DNA from: Lichenicoccus roseus
GTDB taxonomy: Bacteria > Pseudomonadota > Alphaproteobacteria > Acetobacterales > Acetobacteraceae
Assembly (NCBI RefSeq): GCF_005844085.1
Contig: NZ_VCDI01000004.1
Location: 186,001 to 250,000, forward strand
Length of the DNA: 64,000 bases
Direction of reading: 5' to 3'
The translations under genes were made by a program, and so were the position numbers. Every line of letters begins with the position of its first letter. Within the stretch, counting starts at the first letter, position 1. A model generated the notes under the pieces. It saw only the letters and a list, made by a program, of their open reading frames with translations, did no database searches and had not been told where the DNA came from. Of the stretch, positions 62,809-64,000 are shown one piece after another.

Positions 62809-63927
62809 TCAATTCGATGACGGTTTGATGACACCCGACACCGGACGCAACGTTTTCTGGACGGAAGGTGGAGGCGGTCCCGGGTCGGCCCCCTTCGGAT
62901 CGGGCCGGGCCGGGCCGGGAGGCTGGGCGACCAGCTCGATGCGCCGGTTGAGCGCCTGTCCGGCGGTATCGTCGTCCGCTGTCAGGGGCGCCGCGGGCCC
63001 CACCCCCATCGCGGTCACCTGGCCGGCCGGGATGCGCCAGTTGGCCACCAGGACCTGCATGACGCGGTTTGCCCGCGCGTCGGACAGCCGCATGGCGTCC
63101 GCCACGGTCTGCCTGTCGTCGCCGGTATGGCCCACGACCATCAGCCGCATGTCCGGGTTGGCCTGCAACAGTGCCGCGGCCGGCGCCAGCACCGGACGCC
63201 AGCCGGACGCCAGAACGGCAGTGTCTGCCATGAAGCGCAGGCCATAGAGGGCGATGTGCCCCTGTGTGCGCAGGGCGGCTGCGATCAGCGGCGCGGTCGC
63301 CGCCGGCTGCCGGATCGGCGTCGGCTCGCGCACCGTCTCGATGAAGATGCCGGGCTCGCGGCCAACATGGCGGGCGATCGCCAGCGCCAGCGTCACCCGC
63401 GCACCGGGGCGGTCGGCGGACGCAAGCACGTAGCGGATGTCGTCGCCGACGGGATGCAGGAAATCGATGATCAGGCCACCCGCCTCTCCGGCATGCGCCT
63501 CCACCATCGGCTGGGTCAGCAGTTCGCCGAACCCGAAGCCGCCGCAGCCGCCAGTTGGGCCGGCACCGGAGCAGCTATAGGACGTGGTGAAGCCGGCGCC
63601 CTGGAGGGCATCGTGGAAGAACCGCATCACCTCCATCGTGGAAACCATGCGCGGCACCACATAGGCGTGGCGCGACACCTCGCCATCGATCGTGCGTACC
63701 CCGGCGAAGCCGAAGTCGCGGAACGGGCCGGTCGGCAGCGTGGCCTGCTCGTCGTCCAGCCGGTCCGACGCGATCAGCCGGGCGCCGTCGTATCGTGGCA
63801 GGTAGCGGCTGTCGGTGGTCCCCGGGGCGTCGGCGGCGGGGATCCCGGGGCCGGGCTGGGATGCACGGGCGGCCGTTGAGGACGCCAGCGACAGCGCGAC
63901 CAGGCTTAGTCGGATGACTTGGAGCAC
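62809..63927 (-). CDS. OmpA-family protein with a DUF4892-like N-terminal domain
   Basis: A 372-residue exported protein. The signal peptide (LSLVALSLASSTAARAS) is followed by a DUF4892-like domain (about 30-200, with FHDALQGAGFTTSYSCSG and a CGGFGFGE cluster). A C-terminal OmpA-like peptidoglycan-binding domain (about 215-335) has MRLMVVGHTGDDR and LSDARANRVMQVL. The start is a GTG at 63927. It probably tethers the outer membrane to peptidoglycan. The pstS Pho box lies within its last codons. It is the nearest gene upstream of the pst operon. Confidence 0.8.
   Translation of the reverse strand: MLQVIRLSLVALSLASSTAARASQPGPGIPAADAPGTTDSRYLPRYDGARLIASDRLDDEQATLPTGPFRDFGFAGVRTIDGEVSRHAYVVPRMVSTMEVMRFFHDALQGAGFTTSYSCSGAGPTGGCGGFGFGELLTQPMVEAHAGEAGGLIIDFLHPVGDDIRYVLASADRPGARVTLALAIARHVGREPGIFIETVREPTPIRQPAATAPLIAAALRTQGHIALYGLRFMADTAVLASGWRPVLAPAAALLQANPDMRLMVVGHTGDDRQTVADAMRLSDARANRVMQVLVANWRIPAGQVTAMGVGPAAPLTADDDTAGQALNRRIELVAQPPGPARPDPKGADPGPPPPSVQKTLRPVSGVIKPSSN
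62817..62834 (-). promoter_or_regulatory. Pho box upstream of pstS
   Basis: GTGTCATCAAACCGTCAT on the minus strand is a two-repeat PhoB site (consensus CTGTCAT-N4-CTGTCAT). It lies 64-81 bp upstream of the pstS ATG and inside the 3' end of the OmpA-family gene. It resembles the porin-gene box in spacing and sequence. Confidence 0.82.
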
Positions 63928-64000
63928 TGGGAAAATCCGGCCTGTGGCTGCCGACGCTACAGCATCGGCAGCCAGGGCGGGGCTGCTAAGTTCAGTAGCG
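63928..64000 (-). repeat. Inverted repeat upstream of the OmpA-family gene
   Basis: A perfect 9-bp inverted repeat, GGCTGCCGA ... TCGGCAGCC (63946-63954 and 63965-63973), lies just upstream of the OmpA-family start in the last 73 bp of the window. On the minus strand a short TTTT follows about 15 bases later. It may be the terminator of an unseen upstream gene or an operator; the cut edge prevents a decision. Confidence 0.35.

Noticed and set aside
1-64000. tRNA, rRNA, CRISPR array, insertion sequence or phage attachment site.
   Set aside because: No conserved tRNA T-arm pattern in cloverleaf context, no regularly spaced repeats, no transposase or integrase-like protein and no terminal inverted repeats were seen.

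Overview
The window is a very G+C-rich bacterial chromosome segment. The gene content points to an alphaproteobacterium, most plausibly an Acetobacteraceae or other Rhodospirillales member. The evidence is hopanoid genes (hpnA, hpnB, hpnN, HpnL-like proteins), an alphaproteobacterial LexA box (GAAC-N7-GAAC), a ketoglutarate-semialdehyde-type dehydrogenase and an intact Pho regulon. No rRNA, tRNA, insertion sequence, prophage or CRISPR array was seen, so the taxonomy is inference. Coding density is high, many genes overlap by 1-11 bp, and no gene-free stretch exceeds 300 bp.

Left part (1-23 kb). hpnA-hpnB run off the left edge. They are followed by an HpnL-like membrane protein, a bacteriophytochrome with GGDEF and EAL domains, prephenate dehydrogenase, an aldo/keto reductase, a TetR regulator, pyruvate kinase with a small exported protein, an SH3 protein, and a coupled moeB-like/dsrE-like pair. 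A minus-strand catabolic operon (tannase/feruloyl esterase, MFS transporter, acyl-CoA ligase, TetR, SDR, thiolase) looks built to release, import, CoA-activate and beta-oxidise plant phenolic or other acids.

Middle part (23-43 kb). A radical-SAM/HhH protein and a DUF4130-UdgX fusion form an operon with a perfect LexA box in front of it, so they are probably SOS-regulated DNA-repair genes. Next come a lipoprotein and a DyP-like exported protein that lacks its catalytic motifs. A larC-larE-larB nickel-pincer-cofactor operon is translationally coupled to a Tat-signal aldo/keto reductase and lacks larA. A LysR/SDR pair and a two-component system follow. A minus-strand envelope-lipid operon (HpnL-like flippase, CDP-alcohol phosphatidyltransferase, HpnN, NUP-family phosphorylase-like protein) stands divergent from phnW.

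Right part (43-64 kb). There is an S53 peptidase, a compact rutABCD pyrimidine-catabolism operon, a PLP decarboxylase, a third related aldo/keto reductase, a TPR glycosyltransferase-like protein and a semialdehyde dehydrogenase. The end is a complete phosphate-starvation locus on the minus strand, pstS-C-A-B-phoU-phoB-phoR followed by a coiled-coil porin. Clear Pho boxes lie in front of pstS and the porin, and an OmpA-family gene lies upstream of pstS.
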